In this document: in pieces, positions 5,412 to 12,640 of the stretch
Layout: each line of letters starts with the position of its first letter
Position numbering within the stretch: position 1 is the stretch's first letter
From: Oscillospiraceae bacterium UBA1230
GTDB taxonomy: Bacteria; Bacillota; Clostridia; Oscillospirales; Oscillospiraceae
NCBI GenBank assembly: GCA_002309395.1
Contig: DBWU01000057.1
Span: forward strand, 6,892 to 20,333
Length of the DNA stretch: 13,442 nucleotides
Reading direction: 5' to 3'
Program-made: the position numbers and the translations under genes
The notes under the pieces: model-generated
Database searches by the model: none
What the model saw: the letters and a program-made list of their open reading frames with translations, nothing else
Told to the model about the DNA's origin: nothing

Positions 5412-8246
5412 TTATTTGCGTTTGAGTACCACCGTAGCCGAGGTGGTGATCTCCAGACTGTCTTTGCTCAAGAGCCGCAGGCTCATATCACTGTACCATT
5501 TGGTATTGGAGATCAACAGTACCGTTCCGTCAAACCTATAGGAACAGGGGAACGAGACCGGTTCGGACGTGGTTCCGTCCGATTTTGTGGCGATCATCGT
5601 AACGGTGATGGTGTTGCCCGACCTGGAGAACGTGTACTGCTCCGCTATTGAGCCTTCGTTATACAACCAGGTCCCCATAAAATCATCGACCGACCCGCCT
5701 GACACTTCCGGCTCGTCCGGCGGCGCGTCGTCGCCGTCGGAGGTGTTGTCATCCGGGGTGTCGCCGCCCTCCTCCGGGCGGTTCGCATCCGTCCAGTGGC
5801 CGTCCTCCTTGATGACCTCTCCGTCCTTCGAGACGTTGCCGCTGCCGTCAGACTCATATACCGTGCCGTCCGGCAGCGTAAATACGGAACTGCCGTCGGC
5901 GTTGCGGATCAGCTTCGCCCCGTCGGCATAGGTGATATCCGCCGAGGTGACATTGCCGTTTTCGTCATAGGTGACGTTCCAACTGTTTTTGCCGTCCCGG
6001 TACTCGGTCAGGTTGCCGTTGGAATCGGTAATGAGTACGTTGCCGTCCTGATCGCTGTACTGAACCGCATTCGTGTTATGATCCACCCACAGGATCGAGC
6101 CGTCGGGTCCGGTCCACTGGGCGACGTTGTTGTTGACGGACGTCGGATTGCCGCCGGCATCGTAGCTGACGTTCCGGTTGGATTCCCAGTGGTTTCCGTC
6201 GCTGTCGGTCAGCGTGAAATCCGTATTCTCGGTGCGCCCCTCCCCGTCCCACGAGACGTCGGTCTCCGCCTCGCAGTGGGAACCGTCCTTCCATTGGACG
6301 GAGGTCGTTCTCTTACTGCCGATATCCGTGTGATCGTAAATGGTCCCCTCGCTGTTGACAAAGCGTAGGCCGTCGTCGGTGATCGTCAGCTTCGAGCCGC
6401 CCGGGCCGCTGATCTCGCCGTTTCGGTAACAGCCGCTCTCATCGGTTTCGATCCGCTCGTCGCTGCCGGTGATGCCGATACCCGTCAGACCGCCGTCGGC
6501 GTCATACTCCAGCGTCAGTCCCACACCGTAGTCCTCCGAGAAGGAGCCGTCCTTTTCCACCGTCGTGGTTTTGCCGTTCGGCTCGGTGAGGCTCTGCCGC
6601 CCGTCCGCGTACTCCGTGGCGACATAGCCGTCCGGCGTGCGAACCGTGGAATTGCCGTCCTTATCCTCCTCATACTGATTGCCTTTGTAATCCACCGCCG
6701 TGACAGAGCCATCCTTGCTCTTTGTGCTGACGCTGCCGTTATCGAACACGCGGGTGACGGAACCGTCCTTGCCCGTAAACTCGGCGTACTCGCCGTCGAA
6801 GGCGTCGTCGGGCGTTTGGATCTCATCGTCGATAGAAGGCGCTTCTTTCAGCTCAGGCGCCATAGCTATCGAGCTGTTTTCGATGCGATCGAGCGTTTCG
6901 TCGACCGCCGTCACAACGCCGTCCACAGAGGCGCCGGCGTCGGTGATCGCGGCGTTGTTTTTGACGATGCTCTCCGCTATATCGGAGGGAATACTCCCGT
7001 CCGGCACGGCTTCGGGCGCATCGCGCAGCGCTTCTTTCACGGTCTTCTTATCGATGCCGGTGTCGCGGAGTACCGTTTCCACGTTGGCAACAGTATCCTT
7101 ATCCGTCCCGGCCAAGGTGTCCGCCAGCGTAAACTCGACGCCTTTATCGGTCTTTTTGAATGTGCCGGAAAGGATGGATCCGTCGTTTACATAATCATTC
7201 AGAGATACGCCGGCGGTGGAGAGCAGCGAGAACGTGTTCTCCCCTAACGCCTGCTTATCCTTTTCCGAAAGGGATTGGTAGCCTTTTTCCAGGATATCCT
7301 TTCCGGTTTTGCCCACATCCTTCAGCGCCTGCCCCACGCCCATGATGGAAAACACCTGACCTACCGGGGCGAACTGTGCCTCCGTTTTGTCGCAGGCGAT
7401 GGAAATCTCGTTGTCTTCGCCGTTGTGGTAGATCACGGAGCCGGCGGAGCCCACCTCCAACACCGTGTTGATGCCCGAACAAACCACGCCGCCGGTCTTG
7501 GCGATCGCGCCCAGTGTGCCTGCCGCCGGAGCCGCCGCCACGGCGATGACAAGACCCGCCGCCGTGCCGGTTGCCTTCAATGTGGTGGCGACCTGTACGG
7601 CTGTGTTGGCTTTGTCCGCAATTTCCGCATATTCCGCGCCGTCCAGAACGGCGAGCGCCTGCTTGAGCTGGGCGTAGGCGTGTTTTGCGTCCGTACCCAT
7701 CTGCTCCGCCAGTGTGCGGATGCCGCGGCCGGCAGGCGCCTTGTCGTAGGCGTCGACAATGTCCTGCGCCCACTTTTTGGCGGGCGTCTCGTCGTCGGCA
7801 TACGCCGTCAAGCCAACCGGAAACGGCGCGGTTTCAGCGGCAAGCAACTCATAGCTTGCCTTTTCTCCGTCCGGAGATTCCTCCCATACACGCACGGAAT
7901 CATCCAACGCACCCGACAGCTTCTCAACATCTTCAAAGAGGGAGACGGTGCGGTTCAAAAGGGCGACAAACCCGTCGGCGTCCGCCGCATCCATGCTCTC
8001 CGTGTCATAGGCGAGAAACGTGTCAAGGCATGCCCTTGCCGTGAGATAATAGTTGATGGAAAGACCCGCCATGGCGTTCATGGCCTGCTCCGCGTCGTTT
8101 GCCTCCGACAGCGTACCCCGTACCCGGTGGATACGGTCGTTTTTTCCGAGAGAGCAGGACGCCAGCGCCAGCAGGATCAACACCATCGACAGGACGATTG
8201 ACAATGCCCGCTTAGCAAAGCGGGACAACGATTTCTTTTTCATCAT
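5412..8246 (-). CDS. Large modular lipoprotein with DG-rich repeats, last gene of the operon
   Basis: This 944-residue protein is not assigned to a known functional family. It has a lipoprotein signal peptide with lipobox LASC (lipidated Cys31), so it should sit on the outer face of the membrane. Residues about 50-415 form a mostly helical domain closely related to the 581-aa lipoprotein encoded at 10720-12465, including a Gly/Ala-rich hydrophobic stretch at 226-250 (GTAAGLVIAVA) and NGEDNE/ACDKTE at 275-289. Residues 490-815 are many short DG/NG beta repeats resembling YD/RHS-type or beta-roll repeats. An acidic, Pro-rich linker (822-852) leads to a small beta domain (855-943) starting FMGTW, like a lipocalin-like module. 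The start ATG at 8246 has AGGAGG 6 bases upstream and overlaps the previous stop by 4 bases (ATGA); a second ATG follows directly. It could be an adhesin, a surface scaffold or an effector-like protein. Confidence 0.9.
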   Translation of the reverse strand: MMKKKSLSRFAKRALSIVLSMVLILLALASCSLGKNDRIHRVRGTLSEANDAEQAMNAMAGLSINYYLTARACLDTFLAYDTESMDAADADGFVALLNRTVSLFEDVEKLSGALDDSVRVWEESPDGEKASYELLAAETAPFPVGLTAYADDETPAKKWAQDIVDAYDKAPAGRGIRTLAEQMGTDAKHAYAQLKQALAVLDGAEYAEIADKANTAVQVATTLKATGTAAGLVIAVAAAPAAGTLGAIAKTGGVVCSGINTVLEVGSAGSVIYHNGEDNEISIACDKTEAQFAPVGQVFSIMGVGQALKDVGKTGKDILEKGYQSLSEKDKQALGENTFSLLSTAGVSLNDYVNDGSILSGTFKKTDKGVEFTLADTLAGTDKDTVANVETVLRDTGIDKKTVKEALRDAPEAVPDGSIPSDIAESIVKNNAAITDAGASVDGVVTAVDETLDRIENSSIAMAPELKEAPSIDDEIQTPDDAFDGEYAEFTGKDGSVTRVFDNGSVSTKSKDGSVTAVDYKGNQYEEDKDGNSTVRTPDGYVATEYADGRQSLTEPNGKTTTVEKDGSFSEDYGVGLTLEYDADGGLTGIGITGSDERIETDESGCYRNGEISGPGGSKLTITDDGLRFVNSEGTIYDHTDIGSKRTTSVQWKDGSHCEAETDVSWDGEGRTENTDFTLTDSDGNHWESNRNVSYDAGGNPTSVNNNVAQWTGPDGSILWVDHNTNAVQYSDQDGNVLITDSNGNLTEYRDGKNSWNVTYDENGNVTSADITYADGAKLIRNADGSSVFTLPDGTVYESDGSGNVSKDGEVIKEDGHWTDANRPEEGGDTPDDNTSDGDDAPPDEPEVSGGSVDDFMGTWLYNEGSIAEQYTFSRSGNTITVTMIATKSDGTTSEPVSFPCSYRFDGTVLLISNTKWYSDMSLRLLSKDSLEITTSATVVLKRK
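5802..6779 (-). repeat. Protein-level DG/NG beta-repeat region in the 944-aa lipoprotein
   Basis: These codons encode residues 490-815. Units of roughly 9-20 residues each carry a turn such as KDGS, PDGY, ADGR, PNGK, DENGN or NADGS, flanked by alternating hydrophobic and Thr/Ser residues (for example TVRTPDGYVATEYADG). The spacing is irregular and the DNA is diverged, so this is an old protein repeat and not a recent tandem duplication. Similar patterns occur in YD/RHS repeats and beta-rolls. The region has no counterpart in the 581-aa paralogue. Confidence 0.75.
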
Positions 8247-8845
8247 CTGCCGCCTCCTGTCAAATGACCGAATACCTCTTCCATCTGCTCGATCTCGTCG
8301 GTTTTTTCCACAACCGGCATATCCTCATGCGCCTTTTGGATCAGCTCCGCGCCGCCGCCCTTTATAATCAGCTCATAGACCGCCTCCGCGGCCTCGCTGT
8401 TGCCGGCTTTTTCAAGCTCCTGCGCGTAGACCAGAAGCGACTGCAGGTGCTGTGGGTCATAGGACTTGCCGCCGCGGAACCAGCCGCCGTCACGGAAGCC
8501 GAAAAAACCCGCCAGTGCGATCAGCGCGATCAGCAGCAGTATAAGAATCGCCTTGCCGCCTTTTTTCTCCTTCTTCTCCGCGGTAGTTTTTGTTTTCACC
8601 TGCGGCGCCGCCGAATAGCTTCCTGTCTGTACCGCCGCCGCCTGATGATAGGCACTCTCCCCGGTCGGTTGTTCCCTCACCGGTTGCTCACGCAGATCCA
8701 CGGTCGGCACAGGCGGCTGTTGCGTCTGTTGGACAGGCGGTTGTGGAGAACGGGTCGGCATATCCGCCGCCGGTGCGCCGCATTCGGCGCAGAACTTGTC
8801 CTTTTGGGTCATCGGTGCGCCGCAGTTCTGACAAAAATTCGCCAT
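8243..8845 (-). CDS. Single-TM zinc-ribbon protein
   Basis: This is a 200-residue protein of unknown function. The N-terminus has a double-CxxC zinc ribbon (C5, C8, C19, C22; FCQNCGAP and FCAECGAP). A Pro/Gln-rich flexible linker (28-85) and a Lys-rich stretch (85-98) come next, then one transmembrane helix (about 98-117). The C-terminal part (131-177) is a helical hairpin with TPR-like spacing (LLVYAQELEKAGNSEAAEAVYELI), followed by an acidic tail. By the positive-inside rule, the Lys-rich side with the ribbon is probably cytoplasmic and the helical part outside. The ATG at 8845 is chosen because AAAGGAG precedes it by about 11 bases and the ribbon begins at residue 4; an upstream extension to 8950 has no ribbon homology. 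The stop overlaps the next gene's ATG. Confidence 0.88.
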   Translation of the reverse strand: MANFCQNCGAPMTQKDKFCAECGAPAADMPTRSPQPPVQQTQQPPVPTVDLREQPVREQPTGESAYHQAAAVQTGSYSAAPQVKTKTTAEKKEKKGGKAILILLLIALIALAGFFGFRDGGWFRGGKSYDPQHLQSLLVYAQELEKAGNSEAAEAVYELIIKGGGAELIQKAHEDMPVVEKTDEIEQMEEVFGHLTGGGR

Positions 8846-8861
8846 GATAGCACTTACTCCT

Positions 8862-9479
8862 TTACTGTTTCGCGTTGGGACAGTGGGACAGGACGTATTC
8901 AAGCACAAACGGAAAATCCTCCTGCGAGGCGTAGACCTGATTGTGCTCAAGTCCTTCCCTCACCTTCACGGTATGACGGCCGGGATACGCTTTGATCTTT
9001 TTGACCTTGGAAAACTCGGTATACATCTCAGTCCTCTGCGCGGCGGCACCCACGCCGATCATGCCCACGCTTTTGGACGCGCCGCCGGCAAGCATGGTCG
9101 CGGCGCCGATCTTCCTGGCTTTTTCCGCCTGCGCATCGATCTGCCGGTGGCAAAAGCCCTTTTCATCCATCTCAAAGGTGACGATATACTTGCCGCCCAT
9201 GATCGCGGCGTAGATCAGGTAGCCTAACACCACCAGAGCGGTCATGCCCGCAAGAGCATATCCGCAAAACGGCAGGTTTTGCACCACCTTTTCAGCGCCC
9301 CAATTGGCAAGATCCGCTATGCCCATAATGGCAAAGCCGCCCAGAAGTATAAACAGAAATATCTTGTAGATCAGCCAAAAGAACATCGGGTTTTTCAGCA
9401 GATTCACCTCATATACCCAGCGGTATTTCCCGTCGTCACAGAGCGTTACCTTGCCGGTATAGGCCGTGTTCTCCTCCAT
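8862..9479 (-). CDS. Two-TM protein with PH-like C-terminal domain
   Basis: This 205-residue protein has no recognised function. A short N-terminal beta segment (YTGKVTLCDDGKYRWVYEVN, 7-26) precedes two transmembrane helices (about 31-57 and 69-94). Residues about 97-200 look like a bacterial PH-type beta domain ending in an amphipathic helix (FPFVLEYVLSHC), interrupted by a Gly/Ala/Met-rich insert (124-147). The PH assignment is inferred from the strand pattern. The start is ATG at 9479: GGGAGGGG lies 6 bases upstream, and the gap to the previous stop is 14 bases. A longer reading from 9560 overlaps the upstream zinc-ribbon gene and is unlikely. The gene sits between two zinc-ribbon membrane proteins and lacks a ribbon itself, so it may be their partner. 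Confidence 0.85.
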   Translation of the reverse strand: MEENTAYTGKVTLCDDGKYRWVYEVNLLKNPMFFWLIYKIFLFILLGGFAIMGIADLANWGAEKVVQNLPFCGYALAGMTALVVLGYLIYAAIMGGKYIVTFEMDEKGFCHRQIDAQAEKARKIGAATMLAGGASKSVGMIGVGAAAQRTEMYTEFSKVKKIKAYPGRHTVKVREGLEHNQVYASQEDFPFVLEYVLSHCPNAKQ

Positions 9480-9493
9480 CTCTCGCCCCTCCC

Positions 9494-10231
9494 TCATTTC
9501 AACAGCGGCAATCCGCATTTCCGGCAGCAGTCCTCCTCCACGGAATTCTTTGTGCCGCAACTCACGCAGGCAATATACGGCGCTTTTGCCTTATCGTAGA
9601 GCTCATAGGGGAAATGGAACTGGGGGTGATACTTGAATCGCTCGCCCACTTTCAGATAGTCCCACGCCCAGATCTGGGCGCCCTCCCGCTCTACGATCTT
9701 CTTTTTCTTGCCGTCCGCCGTTCTGACAACGGTAATATATTCGGTATAGTCGGCGCTGTCGGAATCGTGATGGCGATAGGCTCTGCGGGATTTCTTATCG
9801 ATCACCGTCGCCTCATAGGTATTGTTTGCCCGTTCCTTTATAAAGCCGTACAGCGCGAAAATCAGAAAGACCAGGGAAAGAAAACCGCCGTACCGCAGTG
9901 CCTGATCGGGTTCCATCTTGTTGCTGATGAGGCTGTACACCAACAGTCCGATCAGCGGCAGGGGAACGAAAAACAGCGCGAATACACCTGCTGCGCGGCG
10001 GTTCTTTTTCACAGCGGCGAGGATCCGCGCGTCGCGCACCCTGTCCGAAAAGCCGGGGGCGGGTATCCCCTGCCGCACAGCGCCGTTTCCGGCATAGACA
10101 GGCGTCTGGGGCGTCTGCGCCGGCGGCGCGGTATATGGCGCTGTATTCCGGGGGATCGGCGCGCCGCATTCGGGGCAGAACTTTGCGCCTTCTCTCAGCG
10201 GCGAACCGCAGTTAGGACAGAATTTTGCCAT
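9494..10231 (-). CDS. Two-TM protein with zinc ribbons at both termini
   Basis: This 245-residue protein has unknown function. The N-terminal zinc ribbon uses C5, C8, C19 and C22 (FCPNCGSP, FCPECGAP) and is followed by a Pro/Thr-rich linker (26-60) and a short basic helix. Two transmembrane helices lie at about 80-103 and 112-132. A soluble beta domain (about 137-213) resembles small DUF3592/OB-like domains (strands EATVID, YITVVRTADGKKKKI, LKVGERFKYHP). A second ribbon closes the protein (C222, C225, C236, C239; the extra C235 is an alternative ligand). With two helices, both ribbons and the beta domain would be on the same side, probably the cytoplasm. The ATG at 10231 has AAGGAGAG about 7-8 bases upstream. 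It lies 56 bases after the small lipoprotein gene and 14 before the next start. Confidence 0.88.
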   Translation of the reverse strand: MAKFCPNCGSPLREGAKFCPECGAPIPRNTAPYTAPPAQTPQTPVYAGNGAVRQGIPAPGFSDRVRDARILAAVKKNRRAAGVFALFFVPLPLIGLLVYSLISNKMEPDQALRYGGFLSLVFLIFALYGFIKERANNTYEATVIDKKSRRAYRHHDSDSADYTEYITVVRTADGKKKKIVEREGAQIWAWDYLKVGERFKYHPQFHFPYELYDKAKAPYIACVSCGTKNSVEEDCCRKCGLPLLK

Positions 10232-10287
10232 ACTAACACTCTCCTTCGTTGTATATTAGATACCGCGATGATACCGTCTTCCTGTGA

Positions 10288-10674
10288 TCACGAATCCTCC
10301 GAAAAGCTCGTCAATATATCTCCCTCATTGAGCCAATCAATGATACCGTCGTTATCGTTCAGGGAAGCAATTCGGATGGTATTGTTTCCCGTCAGCTCTA
10401 TTTCCACGGACAGATCCCGATAAGATTCGTTGCAAACGACGATATCGCCCTTTATAGAATACTCTCCGCTTAAACTGTAGTCACACGCGATCCCCTGTCC
10501 GGTACGCCACGTGCAAGTATCCGTATCAAAGAAGAAATAGGGCGATCCGACGGCGCTTTGGGAACGGTATTCCTTTTGTAACGCAAAGCGGGAAGTTCGG
10601 GATGAACAGGAAGTCAGCAGGAAAACGAGGGACAGCGCGATCAAAGTCAAAAAGGCATTGCCGCTTTTCTTCAC
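10288..10674 (-). CDS. Small lipoprotein with a beta-rich domain
   Basis: This 128-residue predicted lipoprotein has a signal peptide (1-22) with lipobox LTSC and lipidated Cys23. The mature part is rich in beta strands and aromatic residues (FFFDTDTCTW at 47-56), with LSGEYSIKGDIVV (68-80) resembling the first strands of lipocalin-like modules. Three further cysteines (C54, C64, C81) could allow a disulfide outside the cell. No family was recognised. The start is GTG at 10674 with AGGAGG 9 bases upstream. It is second in the operon, 45 bases after the 581-aa lipoprotein gene, and appears lower in GC than the membrane-protein genes downstream. Confidence 0.82.
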   Translation of the reverse strand: MKKSGNAFLTLIALSLVFLLTSCSSRTSRFALQKEYRSQSAVGSPYFFFDTDTCTWRTGQGIACDYSLSGEYSIKGDIVVCNESYRDLSVEIELTGNNTIRIASLNDNDGIIDWLNEGDILTSFSEDS

Positions 10675-10719
10675 GCCGTCACTCCTCCTTTTAAGACGCT
10701 CTTCCCTCCGTCGGTACTC

Positions 10720-12465
10720 TTAATCTCTTATTCCCGTTGAAACAGCGCGGTAATGCCCCGTTTCGTCGGTGTATTCAAAGATGTAGACGAGTTTGATCGT
10801 CTCCCCCTCTTTGCTGAATACAGCGGAATAATCTTCGCCGATCAGAACTTCGCCGGTAGACGGATCATACTCAAATACTTCATCGTGATGTCCTGTAACG
10901 CTGATGGTGGTTTCATCCACCGCTTCCACCGTGAACGTTATGCTGTCGGTCTCATCGTATGAATCGGAAGAATTCCCGTAATCCTCCCAGACCATCCGTC
11001 TGGTCAGAACATAGGTGCCTTCGATCTCCTCAGTCGTAAGCTCACCCTCGCCCTCTCCTCCGTTTTGGATATATTCCTCTTCATATCCCATCTCCGCGAT
11101 CTCATAGAGGACCTTTTGCAGCAGTTTAAGATACGCGTCAAGGTCGAAATCATCCTCCATGATCGGCTTTGTCTGTTCGATGATCTTTTGGCTGACCTCC
11201 GGCGTCATCGTATCCGTGCTCATCTTGCCCGATTCGCCCGAAGTTGTCGAAGCACCGCCTTCCGCCGCGGCGGATAGCGCGTTTTGAATCTCCGCATCGG
11301 GCATCTCCGCGTTCTTTAAAACCTCTGTGACGTTTTTCTGCTGTTCGGGATCGGTGCCTGTGAGCGTGTTCATCAGCGTAAACTCAACGCCGTTTTTGCC
11401 CTTTGTAAACGTGCCGCTCATAATCGAGCCGCTCTGCACGTAGTCGTTGATGGCTCCCGCGCCGTATGAGATCACGCCGAACGTATTCATGGCGAGGTCT
11501 TCTTTTGCTTTCGCGTCCAGTGCGTTATAGCCGTTTTTCCAGATATCCTTGCCTGCGCTCGATAGATCTTTGATGCTTGCGCCAATACCCGCGATCGCAA
11601 AAATCTGTCCGATCGGCGCAAGCTGTGATTCGGTCTTGTCGCACGCCATACTGAATTCGTTATCCTCACCGTTGGTGTAGAGAATGGACGCGGTCGAGCC
11701 GATTTCCAGCACCGTATTGATACCGCTCATGGTAATGCCGCCCGTGCTGACCACCGTTGCCACCGCTCCGCTTGCAGGCGCCGTTGCCACCGCTATAACA
11801 AGTCCCGCCGCGGTTCCCGCCGTTTTCAGAACGGTTGCGGTTTTCACCGCGGTATTCGCCTTATCGGCGATCGTCGTATACTCGGCGCCCATCAGAATAT
11901 CCTGCGCCATTTTCATCTGCGCGTAGGCGTGCTTTGCGTCTGTACCGAGCTGTGAGGCAAGATGGCGGATGGCGTAACCCGGCTTCGCCTTTGCGTATTC
12001 GTCCATAATGGACTGTGCCCATTCCTTGGAGCCCATTTCAGCGGCATACGCCGTCGGAATGAGCGAGGGCATCGCGGCGAGCTTCTGGGTCTTCGGTCCT
12101 TCTCCGTTCTCCTCGTTCTCGTAAAGATCCAGCGCTTCGTCCAAAACGGCGTTGACCTTATCCGCGTTTTCAAACGCCTTTATCGCGTTGTCCACAAGCG
12201 CGGCATATTCGGCATAAGAATCCTCCCCCAACGCGGAAACGTCGTAGGTGAGAAACGCATCGAGATACGCTCTGCCGGCGAGGTAATAGTTCACAGCCAA
12301 ACCGGAAGCGGCGTCAACAACGGCTTCCGCGTCTGTCGGAACGGGGTAATGTACCTGTGCTTTTTCTATGCTGTCGTTTTTATCTCCGCATCCTGCGAAT
12401 ACGGATACCGTCAGCAAGGTCGCCAGTAAAAATGCAAACAGTCTCTTCGCTCTTTGTCTTTTCAT
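10720..12465 (-). CDS. 581-aa lipoprotein, paralogue of the 944-aa lipoprotein; first gene of the operon
   Basis: This 581-residue protein of unknown function is predicted to be lipid-anchored: signal peptide 1-25, lipobox FAGC, Cys26. Residues about 40-400 match residues about 50-410 of the 944-aa lipoprotein. The block 173-300 aligns without gaps and is identical at about 84 of 128 positions (hand count). It includes GTDAKHAYAQ, IADKANTAV, the hydrophobic GTAAGLVIAVA, SGINTVLE and NGEDNE/ACDKTE. After a Ser/Thr-rich linker (400-425) and an acidic helical part (430-475) comes a C-terminal beta domain (480-580) starting IEGTY. It lacks the DG repeats of its paralogue. The ATG at 12465 has GGGGAGG 6 bases upstream. 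A strong promoter lies about 90 bases upstream, and five more genes follow on the same strand. Confidence 0.9.
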   Translation of the reverse strand: MKRQRAKRLFAFLLATLLTVSVFAGCGDKNDSIEKAQVHYPVPTDAEAVVDAASGLAVNYYLAGRAYLDAFLTYDVSALGEDSYAEYAALVDNAIKAFENADKVNAVLDEALDLYENEENGEGPKTQKLAAMPSLIPTAYAAEMGSKEWAQSIMDEYAKAKPGYAIRHLASQLGTDAKHAYAQMKMAQDILMGAEYTTIADKANTAVKTATVLKTAGTAAGLVIAVATAPASGAVATVVSTGGITMSGINTVLEIGSTASILYTNGEDNEFSMACDKTESQLAPIGQIFAIAGIGASIKDLSSAGKDIWKNGYNALDAKAKEDLAMNTFGVISYGAGAINDYVQSGSIMSGTFTKGKNGVEFTLMNTLTGTDPEQQKNVTEVLKNAEMPDAEIQNALSAAAEGGASTTSGESGKMSTDTMTPEVSQKIIEQTKPIMEDDFDLDAYLKLLQKVLYEIAEMGYEEEYIQNGGEGEGELTTEEIEGTYVLTRRMVWEDYGNSSDSYDETDSITFTVEAVDETTISVTGHHDEVFEYDPSTGEVLIGEDYSAVFSKEGETIKLVYIFEYTDETGHYRAVSTGIRD

Positions 12466-12510
12466 GATGAACCTCCCCGTTTTATACCATTACGGTTTCA
12501 AAGCAATCTA

Positions 12511-12540
12511 TTACACCCGAAAAGGCGGTTGAGCGTGTAA
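12511..12540 (-). repeat. Inverted repeat in the operon leader
   Basis: TTACAC (12511-12516) and GTGTAA (12535-12540) are exact 6-base inverted arms around 18 bases. On the minus strand this falls in the untranslated leader, about 10-40 bases after the predicted start. Inside the loop CCG and CGG can pair around CCTTTT. It could be an RNA hairpin or a second protein-binding site. Confidence 0.4.
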
Positions 12541-12542
12541 AA

Positions 12543-12559
12543 AATGTAATGTCTACATT
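12543..12559 (-). promoter_or_regulatory. Putative operator over the operon start site
   Basis: AATGTA (12543-12548) and TACATT (12554-12559) are exact inverted arms separated by ATGTC. The palindrome overlaps the downstream half of the -10 box and the expected start site. A bound dimeric repressor would therefore block transcription. No regulator gene is in the window, so this is position-based inference. Confidence 0.45.
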
Positions 12560-12585
12560 ATATAGGAAAACCGTCAAAAGGTCAA
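12557..12585 (-). promoter_or_regulatory. Strong sigma-A promoter of the six-gene lipoprotein operon
   Basis: On the minus strand TTGACC (12580-12585) and a perfect TATAAT (12557-12562) are separated by exactly 17 bases. Transcription would start near 12550, leaving a leader of about 85 bases before the ATG at 12465. No comparably good promoter was seen inside the operon, which supports a single transcript for all six genes. Confidence 0.85.
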
Positions 12586-12640
12586 TGTGTTAAAAAACTT
12601 GCCGCCTTTGGACATCGTTTCAAATCCCGCGCTGTAAATG

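Noticed and set aside
5802..6779. Recent tandem DNA repeat or CRISPR array
   Set aside because: Units vary in length and sequence at DNA level and keep an open reading frame; only the protein pattern repeats. No CRISPR-like direct repeats were seen anywhere in the window.
7275..8201. Plus-strand open frame of about 308 codons
   Set aside because: It lies antisense to the 944-aa lipoprotein, whose signal peptide and paralogue support the minus strand.
8846..8950. N-terminal extension of the one-TM zinc-ribbon protein
   Set aside because: The ribbon begins right after the ATG at 8845, which has its own ribosome binding site; the extension lies inside the preceding gene and resembles nothing.
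9480..9560. N-terminal extension of the PH-like membrane protein
   Set aside because: It overlaps the C-terminal zinc ribbon of the upstream gene, and a strong GGGAGGGG site fits the ATG at 9479.
12543..12559. BlaI/MecI-type operator
   Set aside because: Those sites have TACA followed by TGTA; here the half-sites are in the opposite order with a different spacer, and no BlaI or BlaR gene is nearby.
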